This document shows positions 12,785-19,283 of a stretch of 42,466 nucleotides of DNA, in pieces (position 1 is the first letter of the stretch; every line of letters begins with the position of its first letter). A program made the translations under genes and the position numbers. Origin of the DNA: a virus; the IMG/VR virus record IMGVR_UViG_3300021356_000044, positions 1 to 42,466 of that record, one strand, 5' to 3'. The notes below the pieces were generated by a model that saw only the letters and a program-made list of their open reading frames with translations, was not told the DNA's origin and made no database searches.

Positions 12785-13009
12785 TTACTCAAACAATTTA
12801 TTATCTGCGTATCTAATCTGCCCACCATCACAAATAAACACATCGTCAGGTTTTCCTGGGTGTTTTTCGTTTGGCTCTAGCGCGTCTCCTCTATGGATGA
12901 CATGGGAGATATCGTGTTCAAAAGGGTAGTGCCGTAGCCAAACGGCTAGTAGGACATTGGCGTTGTCGTCATGTAGCTCTAGTATCTCTCTTAATTCTTT
13001 TACTGTCAT
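12785..13009 (-). CDS. conserved phage protein of the MTV-x-ELxxxL type
   Basis: 74 aa: MTVKELREILELHDDNANV..., then a beta-rich half with FICDGGQIRYAD. Short phage proteins starting MTV-x-ELI-x-x-L-x-x-x-DPDAxV are common and uncharacterised; the match is from memory. ATG 10 nt after AGGA; a GTG ten codons upstream overlaps the previous gene and has no ribosome-binding site. Confidence 0.65.
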   Translation of the reverse strand: MTVKELREILELHDDNANVLLAVWLRHYPFEHDISHVIHRGDALEPNEKHPGKPDDVFICDGGQIRYADNKLFE

Positions 13010-13028
13010 TTGTAAGTAGTCCTTTTGG

Positions 13029-13265
13029 TTACATCCCACTGATGGCTTTTCTGATATTAGACTTAGTGTATCTTTTACCGTTTGGGGTATGTGCTGAATC
13101 GTTTAAGAATTGAGTACACCCAGGGAATACGCCTTGATTTAATAGACTGAGAATAGATTCTGCTACTGAATCAAGGGTATGCTCTCTGAGTCTGCATAGC
13201 TCAATATGCTTGTTCACGTCGTAATCAGACAAAAGGTAATTAGTTATACTTTGTGCTGTTTTCAT
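13029..13265 (-). CDS. hypothetical protein
   Basis: 78 aa. Helical, with a basic C-terminus (RYTKSNIRKAISGM) resembling the DNA-contact end of small helical regulators, but not diagnostic. The frame runs upstream through the promoter; the true start is the ATG 7 nt after GGAGG. First gene behind promoter 13286..13330. Confidence 0.65.
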   Translation of the reverse strand: MKTAQSITNYLLSDYDVNKHIELCRLREHTLDSVAESILSLLNQGVFPGCTQFLNDSAHTPNGKRYTKSNIRKAISGM

Positions 13266-13285
13266 ATCTATACCTCCGTTGTTTT

Positions 13286-13330
13286 GGTTACATCCCTGGT
13301 ATACCAGCCTAGGGAGTACCGTCAAGATTA
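13286..13330 (-). promoter_or_regulatory. promoter-operator unit, one arm altered
   Basis: -35 TTGACG and -10 TATACC kept. The start-site arm reads CCAGGGATG instead of CCTAGGGAGT, so the dyad is partial. Drives the operon 13265 to 12231. Confidence 0.82.
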
Positions 13331-13396
13331 TGCTTTGTTCTGAAAAGGTGAAAGTGAGATTAATAAAAAAGAAATGGCTAGTATCGTAGTTAACAT
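13328..13396 (-). CDS. 22-aa hydrophobic membrane peptide
   Basis: 22 aa: MLTTILAISFLLISLSPFQNKA, a single hydrophobic helix with a short polar tail. AGGAG lies 6 nt before the ATG but within a hairpin (13401..13422). The stop touches the promoter 13286..13330. Size and hydrophobicity resemble type I toxin-like or leader peptides; no family can be assigned. Confidence 0.5.
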   Translation of the reverse strand: MLTTILAISFLLISLSPFQNKA

Positions 13397-13400
13397 TATT

Positions 13401-13422
13401 CGCTCCTGTGTTTATGGGAGCG
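13401..13422 (-). promoter_or_regulatory. hairpin covering the ribosome-binding site of the 22-aa peptide
   Basis: Minus strand: CGCTCC and GGAGCG form a 6-bp perfect GC-rich stem with a 10-nt loop. The GGAG of the ribosome-binding site is in the stem, so translation should be low unless the hairpin is opened. Confidence 0.55.
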
Positions 13423-13428
13423 GGGGCT

Positions 13429-13635
13429 TTACCCTAGTCGAATCCTTTGTTCAAGGGCTTCCTTCTCTCTAGTGAAAGTTTGGAATAAGTTTTCATTGGG
13501 TAGGTCGCCTTTCCTCGTTTTTGCTACCTCTACCCAATCAGAGTTTTCTAAACAGAATTCGATATTATCTAGGTGGCAGTCGTCACAATAGATAAGGCTA
13601 GTTTCTACTTCGCAGCCTATGCATGTTAGTGCCAA
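13429..13635 (-). CDS. small zinc-ribbon-like protein
   Basis: 68 aa. CIGC (residues 5-8) and CDDC (17-20) form a likely Cys4 zinc site at the N-terminus; the rest is a charged helix. Start is TTG, 7 nt after GGAG, one base after the stop of 13637..13810. Function unknown. Confidence 0.65.
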   Translation of the reverse strand: MALTCIGCEVETSLIYCDDCHLDNIEFCLENSDWVEVAKTRKGDLPNENLFQTFTREKEALEQRIRLG

Positions 13636-13636
13636 T

Positions 13637-13810
13637 TTACTTCTCCCAGCCTAGTACAAATTCACCTAACAGATTCTCTCCCTTGATTAACTCAAGTTTG
13701 TCTACGTCTATTGATTTGTAGAGTGTGGTCATGGCTTCGTGGGCTTGTTCTTTTTTTGTGAATGAGTATTTACTTATTCTCATTCCTGAAGTTACTTTTA
13801 CTAGCCACAT
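13637..13810 (-). CDS. 57-aa hypothetical protein
   Basis: 57 aa: a beta strand (WLVKVTSGMRISKYSF), a helix (KKEQAHEAMTTLYKSI) and a second strand (KLELIKGENLLGEFVLGW), a beta-alpha-beta unit. GAGG 9 nt before ATG. Cotranscribed with the genes on both sides. Confidence 0.65.
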   Translation of the reverse strand: MWLVKVTSGMRISKYSFTKKEQAHEAMTTLYKSIDVDKLELIKGENLLGEFVLGWEK

Positions 13811-13843
13811 AATATATTGCCTCGTTATTTATATTTTTATATC

Positions 13844-14086
13844 TCAGAATTGTAGTGGGCGATAATGCACATGCTTCTCTAATAGTTTACGCTCTTCGTA
13901 TTCTTTGGCTTCCTCATGGCTGTCATGCGTAGCTGGTGTCCCATCATCTAGCATTGAGTAGCCAATAGTCTCTACGCTTGGAATCGTACCGCCCTGCACA
14001 AGAGCGTATCGTACCCACCAGCTACCCTTACGTACCCAGTCGCCAATCCAAGCGAAGTCTCCAGATTTAAATTCTATGGTTTTCAT
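13844..14086 (-). CDS. hypothetical protein
   Basis: 80 aa. Trp-rich beta part (FAWIGDWVRKGSWWVRYALV) followed by an acidic helix (HDSHEEAKEYEERKLLEKH). No family recognised. GAGG 8 nt before ATG; promoter 14102..14146. Confidence 0.66.
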   Translation of the reverse strand: MKTIEFKSGDFAWIGDWVRKGSWWVRYALVQGGTIPSVETIGYSMLDDGTPATHDSHEEAKEYEERKLLEKHVHYRPLQF

Positions 14087-14101
14087 TTGTAGTGCCTCTT
14101 T

Positions 14102-14146
14102 GGTTACTCCCTAGGTATACCACCCTAGGGAGCACCGTCAAGATTA
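14102..14146 (-). promoter_or_regulatory. promoter-operator unit
   Basis: Canonical copy. Drives 13844..14086 and probably the genes down to 13328. Confidence 0.87.
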
Positions 14147-14431
14147 TCTCACCCTACTAATCATCGTATCGAATTTTCTTTTCTCGATTTCTGCCATGTC
14201 CATAGCAATATGATGTGATGCGTAAGACAATGCCTTGCTAGCCTTCACTAATTCTTCTTTTGCTTTCTGGATATGCTCCGACAGTACCTCTGTATTGTTA
14301 TCTTCAATGGAGCCGCCCAGCCAGTGTACTTTAAACTGATTTGATTGTCTGATAGCCATTAGTTTTGAATTTAGCTTTTCAAGCTGCTTCCAAACAATTT
14401 CATGGTCTGTGAATTGTTTTTCTTTTTCCAT
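14144..14431 (-). CDS. helical hypothetical protein
   Basis: 95 aa, nearly all helical and charged (HIQKAKEELVKASKALSYA), likely coiled coil. The ATG at 14431 lies 2 nt after the stop of 14433..14636, so the three genes 14636-14144 form an operon. An in-frame ATG eight codons upstream overlaps that gene. Function unknown. Confidence 0.66.
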   Translation of the reverse strand: MEKEKQFTDHEIVWKQLEKLNSKLMAIRQSNQFKVHWLGGSIEDNNTEVLSEHIQKAKEELVKASKALSYASHHIAMDMAEIEKRKFDTMISRVR

Positions 14432-14432
14432 T

Positions 14433-14636
14433 TTAATACACCACCAAAGTATCATCGCCTGTTACTTTAGCGATAATCTTCCTGTTTGCAGTTACTTCAC
14501 CATCTTTCCAAACGGTTGCATACCCAATAGATAAAACAATTGTTTCTGAGATACCCCAGGTATCATCTTCCCAACATTCGTCTTCTTTAAGACTACTCAT
14601 AGTGTCGAGAATGTATTCTTTATCGTTTTCAGTCAT
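14433..14636 (-). CDS. hypothetical protein
   Basis: 67 aa, acidic first half, beta-rich second half (TIVLSIGYATVWKDGEV, RKIIAKVTGDDTLVVY). The ATG overlaps the stop of the upstream gene (TAATG), with GAGG 7 nt upstream. Function unknown. Confidence 0.66.
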   Translation of the reverse strand: MTENDKEYILDTMSSLKEDECWEDDTWGISETIVLSIGYATVWKDGEVTANRKIIAKVTGDDTLVVY

Positions 14637-14917
14637 TAGTTAGCCTCTTGGCCAGATGGGAGGAATGCGAGTAAGGGCCTTCCTGTGTTTCGGTCTTGAA
14701 TCTCAATTATCTCGAAATTATCCCAATCAACCCTAACCCTTCCTTTTGAATAATCAGTCAGCCAATTATTTCTACGCATAAATTTAAGTAATTGTCTAGT
14801 TGTAGTATCGTCATCGATATAAATTTTATCTTCTACGTTAGATACGTTAAATACGTCATTCCAATACCAGCCAGACTCGTCTCGCCATGCATCAATAGAC
14901 ACTAGTTTGTACATCAT
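14636..14917 (-). CDS. hypothetical protein
   Basis: 93 aa. Mixed alpha/beta (DDTTTRQLLKFMRRNNWLTD, VRVDWDNFEIIEIQDR). Two adjacent ATGs follow GGAGG (8 and 11 nt); the first is used. First gene behind promoter 14938..14982. No family recognised. Confidence 0.67.
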   Translation of the reverse strand: MMYKLVSIDAWRDESGWYWNDVFNVSNVEDKIYIDDDTTTRQLLKFMRRNNWLTDYSKGRVRVDWDNFEIIEIQDRNTGRPLLAFLPSGQEAN

Positions 14918-14937
14918 CGTGTAAGCCTCCATTGTTT

Positions 14938-14982
14938 GGTTACTCCCTAGGTATACCACCCTAGGGAGTCCCGTCAAGATTA
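14938..14982 (-). promoter_or_regulatory. promoter-operator unit
   Basis: Canonical copy. Drives the three-gene operon 14917 to 14144. Confidence 0.88.
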
Positions 14983-15324
14983 ATCAACTGTGGGAATCGT
15001 TTTTATGTACTCTATAATTTCTTTTACGGGTTTTTTGTTGTCGGTCATATCAATTAGCGTCTCTACCTCATCGCGAGTAAGGCCTAGCTCGCCTGGATAG
15101 AAAACACCCACATGGTCAGCTATTTCTCTGGCTCCGTCATAGATGCCATTATGGTTTACTTGATAGCCCAGCCAGTTAGCTAAGTGGCCTACAGTACACA
15201 TCTCGCCACTATCATCATCTGCCCATGCACGCCTACACACAGTATCTTCAGATAAATCTGATATCCATTTATTTTTGATATCTTGAGTTAGATTTTTTTC
15301 TGACTCTGAGTTTTTGTTGAGCAT
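14980..15324 (-). CDS. hypothetical protein (possible member of a phage CxxG-LxD family)
   Basis: 114 aa. The segment GEMCTVGHLANWLGY and the end LTRDEVETLIDMTDN...EIIEYIK recall, from memory, short phage proteins with a C-x-x-G-x-L core and a terminal MND-x-x-x-SFxEIAdyI motif, of unknown role. The match is weak. GGAGG-AACAC-ATG start; promoter 15338..15382. Confidence 0.65.
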   Translation of the reverse strand: MLNKNSESEKNLTQDIKNKWISDLSEDTVCRRAWADDDSGEMCTVGHLANWLGYQVNHNGIYDGAREIADHVGVFYPGELGLTRDEVETLIDMTDNKKPVKEIIEYIKTIPTVD

Positions 15325-15767
15325 GTGTTCCTCCGCTGATTACACTTCCTATCTACCACCCTAGAAAGCATTGTCAAGCCTTTCACTTTTGATTTATTTT
15401 TCTGCTTTTCTTTTGTTTTCTTTTTTCTATTGTTTTTTTCTTCTAGCAAAGACTCTTCAATATAGATGCACGCATGAACAATTGCCCAATCAGGACCTTC
15501 CTTGTCATCTTTCCAAAAAGAAAAGCAATGCTCTGCTATTTTCTTTTCAGCTACATTTTTTGTTTTGTCGTTAAACAAGTCATGGAGATTCATCCAATCA
15601 GTAACATAGCTGAAAGAATCTCTCTGCAAGAATTCGCAGTAACCAATCTGTGATGGTTTTTTAGCCCAGCGAGTTTTACATCTCAGAGATATCTTTTTGT
15701 CGATATCTAACGCGCTAGACTGAAAGGGTAGAAATAGGCAAAATAAAAATATTGTTACTAGCTTCAT
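15288..15767 (-). CDS. secreted protein with N-terminal signal peptide
   Basis: 159 aa. Residues 1-19 (MKLVTIFLFCLFLPFQSSA) are a typical Sec signal peptide with an SSA cleavage site. The mature part has four Cys (CKTRW, GYCEF, EHCFSF, HACIY), probably two disulfides in the periplasm, then a long Lys-rich stretch. The last ~38 residues are encoded by the promoter unit 15338..15382 and by the 5' end of the next gene, so the functional end may be earlier. GGAG 9 nt before ATG. Function unknown. Confidence 0.62.
   Translation of the reverse strand: MKLVTIFLFCLFLPFQSSALDIDKKISLRCKTRWAKKPSQIGYCEFLQRDSFSYVTDWMNLHDLFNDKTKNVAEKKIAEHCFSFWKDDKEGPDWAIVHACIYIEESLLEEKNNRKKKTKEKQKNKSKVKGLTMLSRVVDRKCNQRRNTCSTKTQSQKKI
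15338..15382 (-). promoter_or_regulatory. divergent promoter unit without the CCTAGG dyad
   Basis: -35 TTGACA (15372-15377), 16-bp spacer ending TGG, -10 TAGATA (15350-15355). Arms TGCTTTCTAGG and AGGAAGTG pair poorly. Drives 14980..15324; it lies inside the reading frame of 15288..15767. Confidence 0.72.
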
Positions 15768-15783
15768 TTATAATTGCTCCGCT

Positions 15784-16125
15784 TCAAATATTGTCAGAGT
15801 CTTCCTCTGTCTCATCCTCTTCCTCAGATTCTCTCCAAGATATCTTTAGATGATAATGAGTCTTGTTAACCTCTTTTAGATTAACCATGTAGCCCATCTT
15901 TTCCAACTCAAAACAGAGAGATATTGCCCTCTTCTTATCGTCTATAATGACAGTCACGTTATCAACTCTCTCAGATGCTCTCTGAAGAATTAAAAACCTA
16001 ACTTTAAAAAGATGGTTAATCCAATCAGATTCATTAGTAAAGTAAGATGGGGGAGGTTTCTGGGTTTCTTTCGTAGCCCAACCTTCAATATCTTCAGGAG
16101 TAGGAAAATAAATATCTAGATTCAT
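15784..16125 (-). CDS. hypothetical protein with acidic C-terminus
   Basis: 113 aa. Alpha/beta core (VDNVTVIIDDKKRAISLCFE, MGYMVNLKEVNKTHYHLKI) and a terminal acidic tail (EEEDETEEDSDN). Cotranscribed with 16144..16395. No family recognised. Confidence 0.68.
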   Translation of the reverse strand: MNLDIYFPTPEDIEGWATKETQKPPPSYFTNESDWINHLFKVRFLILQRASERVDNVTVIIDDKKRAISLCFELEKMGYMVNLKEVNKTHYHLKISWRESEEEDETEEDSDNI

Positions 16126-16143
16126 AATAAAGTTTATCCTGTT

Positions 16144-16395
16144 CTAATCAGCGGATGGGAACGGGAGCACGTCCCATGCGGTCAATCCTGTATCTAGGAC
16201 AACCATAGGCGTACCATCTAGATCTCTAATTTCACATGTACTATTTTCATCTTCGTATACACACTTAGCCAGTGTTTTGTAGTCAAGGTGAGATAGTAGT
16301 GAGTTTATCAGAGTAATCCTATCGTCATGAGAATCTAGACAAAGACTTTCATTTTTAAGAAGGCATCCAGCTAAAACGTCGCTTAAAGTAAACAT
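16144..16395 (-). CDS. hypothetical protein
   Basis: 83 aa. N-terminal helix (FTLSDVLAGCLLKN), then a beta-rich part (STCEIRDLDGTPMVVLDTG). GGAGG 5 nt before ATG. It is the first protein gene downstream of the tRNA cluster. Function unknown. Confidence 0.66.
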   Translation of the reverse strand: MFTLSDVLAGCLLKNESLCLDSHDDRITLINSLLSHLDYKTLAKCVYEDENSTCEIRDLDGTPMVVLDTGLTAWDVLPFPSAD

Positions 16396-16419
16396 ATATT
16401 CCTCCGTATAAAGATTAAG

Positions 16420-16493
16420 TACTCCCTGTAGGACTTGAACCTACGACCTAACCGTTATGAGCGGTCTGCTCTAACCAACTGAGCTAAGGGAGC
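16420..16493 (-). tRNA. tRNA with CAU anticodon (Ile2 or elongator Met)
   Basis: 74 nt, full cloverleaf: acceptor GCTCCCT/AGGGAGT (G1-U72), D arm with AGTTGGTTAGAGC, anticodon loop CTCATAA, T arm with GGTTCAAGTCC, discriminator A; CCA not encoded. The body (TTAGCTCAG, GGTTCAAGTCC) looks more like tRNA-Ile2, whose C34 is changed to lysidine for AUA codons, than like elongator Met. This assignment is from memory. Confidence 0.85.
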
Positions 16494-16497
16494 AAAG

Positions 16498-16571
16498 TAC
16501 GCCCTAGTGGACTCGAACCACTGACCCTCGGTTTAGAAGACCGATGCTCTATCCAACTGAGCTAAGGGCGC
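16498..16571 (-). tRNA. tRNA-Arg (UCU)
   Basis: 74 nt, anticodon loop CTTCTAA, acceptor GCGCCCT/AGGGCGT with a terminal G-U pair, T-loop TTCGAGT. Four nt from the CAU tRNA. Reads AGA/AGG, codons often used in these A/T-rich genes. CCA not encoded. Confidence 0.9.
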
Positions 16572-16576
16572 ATGTT

Positions 16577-16665
16577 GCTATTTATTAATATTCTAAGTAA
16601 CCAAAAAGAAGATGTGATTTCATACCAAGAAATATCTCATCCAAAAAAGAATACTAATAAATAGC
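16577..16665 (-). ncRNA. 89-nt fully structured spacer between tRNA-Leu and tRNA-Arg
   Basis: On the minus strand GCTATTTATTAGTATTCT (16648-16665) pairs with 16577-16594 over 18 positions, with one G-U wobble and no mismatch. Inside, GATGAGATATTTC and GAAATCACATC form a second stem around TTGGTAT. The structure starts directly after the tRNA-Leu CCA. It may be a processing stem or a small RNA; whether it accumulates is unknown. Confidence 0.5.
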
Positions 16666-16753
16666 TGGTGCCGGGAGCGGGGGTCGAACCCGCACGACCA
16701 AACTAGTCAACGGATTTTAAGTCCGTTGTGTCTACCAATTCCACCATCCCGGC
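16666..16753 (-). tRNA. tRNA-Leu (UAA) with encoded CCA
   Basis: 88 nt with CCA. Acceptor GCCGGGA/TCCCGGC, anticodon loop CTTAAAA, long class II variable arm, T-loop TTCGACC. It is the only one of the four tRNAs here whose CCA is encoded. Confidence 0.92.
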
Positions 16754-16767
16754 AGCTAACGATTACC

Positions 16768-16796
16768 TATGTACCACCATGCGAGTACATTGTCAA
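16768..16796 (-). promoter_or_regulatory. sigma70-type promoter of the tRNA cluster
   Basis: -35 TTGACA (16791-16796), 17-bp spacer ending TGG, -10 TACATA (16768-16773), about 15 bp before tRNA-Leu. It should transcribe the three tRNAs and continue into 16144..16395. No palindrome. Confidence 0.72.
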
Positions 16797-16801
16797 GCAT
16801 C

Positions 16802-17401
16802 TCAACTTTTTTTCTTTGGAAACTTATAAGACGGCGTTTTGTTTCTTCTGTTTTCTTTTTTGATTTGTTCTAAGTTTTCTTTTTCTTTTCTTCTGATTTC
16901 TCTTAATAGCAAAGACCGTTCTATGTTGTGCCTTTTGTACTCTTCTTCAGTACAAATAGCATCTTCAAAACAAATAATCCAAGACCTTCTAAGTCTCCAC
17001 GATCTTTTCTTATCTGGGTATCCCCATAACTCTCTAGGAAAAGAAAAATTCTTTATCTTATTCTTAACCTCAAAAGTTACTAAATCCATTCTGCAAGAAA
17101 TCAAAGTACTGTTAATTAAGTCTAAATACTTTGGACTCAAATACAAGTTTTCTTTGCTTAAAGTTTTTGTCAACCACTCTGCATAAGAGTTGTCATATAA
17201 TCCAACTTCCTCTGGAAAGTTGTTATAAACTTTCTTTGCAACTTTTGCTTTTTTAGAGGTTGATTCTGGTAAGTATTTATCTAAACTTAATGCTGGATAT
17301 TTTACCAGCTTTGGCTCTTTACTTTTTAACTTAAACCTCTGCTTTTTCGCCCCAGAATCAGGCTTTTTCGCTTTGGCTAGTTTTGGCGGCTTTAGTCGCA
17401 T
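16802..17401 (-). CDS. basic protein with the M-R-L-K tail, unknown
   Basis: 199 aa. Residues 1-40 are Lys/Pro-rich: MRLKPPKLAKAKK, then RFKLKSK. The middle (75-155) looks folded (SWRLRRSWIICFEDAI), the end is again Lys-rich (SYKFPKKKS). It carries the tail signature shared with RecA and the polymerase. Last gene before the tRNA cluster. Start ATG behind TTAGGA. No family recognised. Confidence 0.7.
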   Translation of the reverse strand: MRLKPPKLAKAKKPDSGAKKQRFKLKSKEPKLVKYPALSLDKYLPESTSKKAKVAKKVYNNFPEEVGLYDNSYAEWLTKTLSKENLYLSPKYLDLINSTLISCRMDLVTFEVKNKIKNFSFPRELWGYPDKKRSWRLRRSWIICFEDAICTEEEYKRHNIERSLLLREIRRKEKENLEQIKKENRRNKTPSYKFPKKKS

Positions 17402-17474
17402 TATTCCTAACTTCCAAGAAAGTGAAATATATGCGCTACACTACGCAGCGCATACACTGAAAGTATTAATATTA
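17402..17474. other. 73-bp spacer
   Basis: Contains a short repeated word (GCGCTACAC / GCGCATACAC) but no gene, promoter or terminator that I can support. Confidence 0.3.
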
Positions 17475-17987
17475 CTACCAAACTTTCCAGTTTGAAGACG
17501 TTTTACCCTTCATGACTTGAAGTAAACACTCACCCACTGAAACAAAAAGAGACTCAGATTTAGCTTGAACTACTCCTAGCAATTCAACTTTGGCTCCGAG
17601 TTTCATTTTTGTAAATGCTGCCGCGTAGTTAGGTCTGCTTCTAGCCTGTGAAAGTGTAGTCGGGTAGTAACCATATTCATTCTTTAAAATCTGAAATAAG
17701 ATCTCTATTTCAGGACGCCAATATACTGAATCTTCGTCCAGTGTTTCTGACATACTGTAGTCCACATAGATCTCTACAAAGTCGTTCCCCTCGCAGTAGA
17801 TTTTATCTCCAATCTGGAAGCTTCTGCGAAGGCCAGCACCATGCAATTCCTTGCATATTTGATACTCTGTTTTGTCTAAAGCTGGAAGTAGTCCCTCAGT
17901 TTCTTTCTTGGGACTTTCAACTTTTTTCTGCTTGAGAGAAAACTTATTTTTCTTTAACTTAGGCTTAAAGCTCTTCTTTAGTTTCAT
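17475..17987 (-). CDS. protein with a strong MKLK tail, unknown
   Basis: 170 aa. Residues 1-28 are a basic tail (MKLKKSFKPKLKKNKFSLKQ), then an acidic linker and a folded alpha/beta domain (45-170). It overlaps 17965..18177 by 23 nt. The ribosome-binding site is weak, which fits translational coupling. No family recognised. Confidence 0.7.
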   Translation of the reverse strand: MKLKKSFKPKLKKNKFSLKQKKVESPKKETEGLLPALDKTEYQICKELHGAGLRRSFQIGDKIYCEGNDFVEIYVDYSMSETLDEDSVYWRPEIEILFQILKNEYGYYPTTLSQARSRPNYAAAFTKMKLGAKVELLGVVQAKSESLFVSVGECLLQVMKGKTSSNWKVW

Positions 17988-18177
17988 ATTTAAAATTTTC
18001 CCAAGCTTTGATTATCTCATCTAATGTAGCCATATATGGGGCCATGCCGATGTCAGTAGCCAGAAATCTACTAAATTCTTGCTCTCTTTCAGAGTAAGTA
18101 ATTAACTTTTTTGCCCTACAAAACCTTTCGTAGAGACTTTCATTAGGAAAAGATTTATCTGGAATATCTACACTCAT
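17965..18177 (-). CDS. 70-aa helical hypothetical protein
   Basis: 70 aa, helical (SLYERFCRAKKLITYSEREQ, ATLDEIIKAWENFKYET). The ATG at 18177 follows GAGG by 7 nt; a GTG one codon upstream is also possible. Overlaps the next gene's start. Function unknown. Confidence 0.65.
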   Translation of the reverse strand: MSVDIPDKSFPNESLYERFCRAKKLITYSEREQEFSRFLATDIGMAPYMATLDEIIKAWENFKYETKEEL

Positions 18178-18194
18178 CACATGACCTCACTAGT

Positions 18195-18554
18195 TTATTC
18201 TGATTTACAAGTCACCTTTTCATACACATCAAAGTCAACATCTAGCCAAATAACAACTGGCTCATCAGAATCTTTCATTTTACAAAACCACTTAGTTCTT
18301 AACTCCACATCGTTATGCGGAAACGACATAGCCAGTAAATGAGCCCCATCTGGGTCTACATCTGATATAAACTTTTCTTCATATACACTTCTGTTTCTAC
18401 CAGAAGCATTCTGGACTAGCCTAAGAAGGCCGTAAGTATTAGTAACCACCATGCTGGTTTTTTCCTCCTCAAGAATAAAACAATCCTCTGCCCAAGGAAC
18501 TGCAACAGATTCCATAGGCAGAGGACTTAATTTCAGTTTACATGTAAATGTCAC
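18195..18554 (-). CDS. hypothetical beta-rich protein
   Basis: 119 aa, beta-rich (CFILEEEKTSMVVTNTYGLL, EPVVIWLDVDFDVYEK). GTG start taken at 18554, overlapping the end of 18538..19269 by 17 nt; no clear ribosome-binding site, so the start is uncertain. No family recognised. Confidence 0.6.
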   Translation of the reverse strand: MTFTCKLKLSPLPMESVAVPWAEDCFILEEEKTSMVVTNTYGLLRLVQNASGRNRSVYEEKFISDVDPDGAHLLAMSFPHNDVELRTKWFCKMKDSDEPVVIWLDVDFDVYEKVTCKSE

Positions 18555-19269
18555 GACTGGGATTTCTTTTTAGCTTAAAGCGAGTCTTCTTAGATTTAGT
18601 ATCTACCTGCCTGTTCAAAGAAACCTTATCGGCGTCATTTGTCCCACGCTGGTAAGCACTGGAGTCTAGCCTAGCTTTGCTCTGCTGTCCCTTTTTCAAG
18701 TTAAGGTTATCTAAGAAATCCTGAACCTTCTGGTCCTTACGCAGTACGAGGGCCGTAACGCCTCCTCCCTGCTCATTTTCGACCTCTGCCTTGTTAGCCT
18801 CTGCCTGTGCCTGCAAACGCTTGATAAGGCGTGCAATGAGGCCGAAGCGATAGCCGTTGGACACGGCAGCGCCCTGACCATAGGCATTCTTACGAGTTAA
18901 CCTTTCTACAACTTCAAAAAGATACTCAATCGTAACTCTAGCAGAAGCAATATCATGCTGTGCGCCAACCAATGTCAGCGCTGACATTCTGTAAGACTTA
19001 GACACAAAAAGTGAACAGTTAAATACTTTAGACACTCCAAAGGCTAGCTGACTTTTCCAAGTAGCCATCCTACCTGACTTATGAAACACCTGACTGATAA
19101 CATCAGACTGGTCCTCTGAGTCATCTTTGATTTGAGATAATGACAGCCCATGCTTTAGTGCAATCTTATGGGCACGGGCAGCAGCGGCTGCTGCCTCATG
19201 CTCGTTACTAGACTCTGCAAGTCCGAGAAGCTTTTTAATCTTCTTCTCAATTTTATTTATATCAGCCAT
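18538..19269 (-). CDS. DUF2786-type protein with FKLK tail
   Basis: 243 aa. Residues 3-50 (INKIEKKIKKLLGLAESSNE, EAAAAAARAHKIALKHGLSL) are the DUF2786 signature found in phages and bacteria, followed by a DUF7168-like helical core (90-170). Function unknown; association with DNA metabolism is plausible only from context. The C-terminus is basic and contains KKTRFKLKRN, the same RFKLK word seen in the N-terminal tail of 16802..17401. GGAG 6 nt before ATG. Confidence 0.8.
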   Translation of the reverse strand: MADINKIEKKIKKLLGLAESSNEHEAAAAAARAHKIALKHGLSLSQIKDDSEDQSDVISQVFHKSGRMATWKSQLAFGVSKVFNCSLFVSKSYRMSALTLVGAQHDIASARVTIEYLFEVVERLTRKNAYGQGAAVSNGYRFGLIARLIKRLQAQAEANKAEVENEQGGGVTALVLRKDQKVQDFLDNLNLKKGQQSKARLDSSAYQRGTNDADKVSLNRQVDTKSKKTRFKLKRNPSRDIYM

Positions 19270-19283
19270 TTATATCTCCAGTT

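Noticed and set aside
3225-13330. Proteins beginning with a shared V-L-P-R-L-V-Y-L-G-S-N-Q-like N-terminus
   Set aside because: This peptide is the translation of the promoter unit itself. In each case (for example 3225, 13029, 14636) a better start stands right behind GGAGG downstream.
33-14982. CRISPR-like regularly repeated 45-bp sequence
   Set aside because: The spacing follows gene length (about 190 to 560 bp), the intervals are coding, and each copy carries promoter elements followed by a ribosome-binding site.
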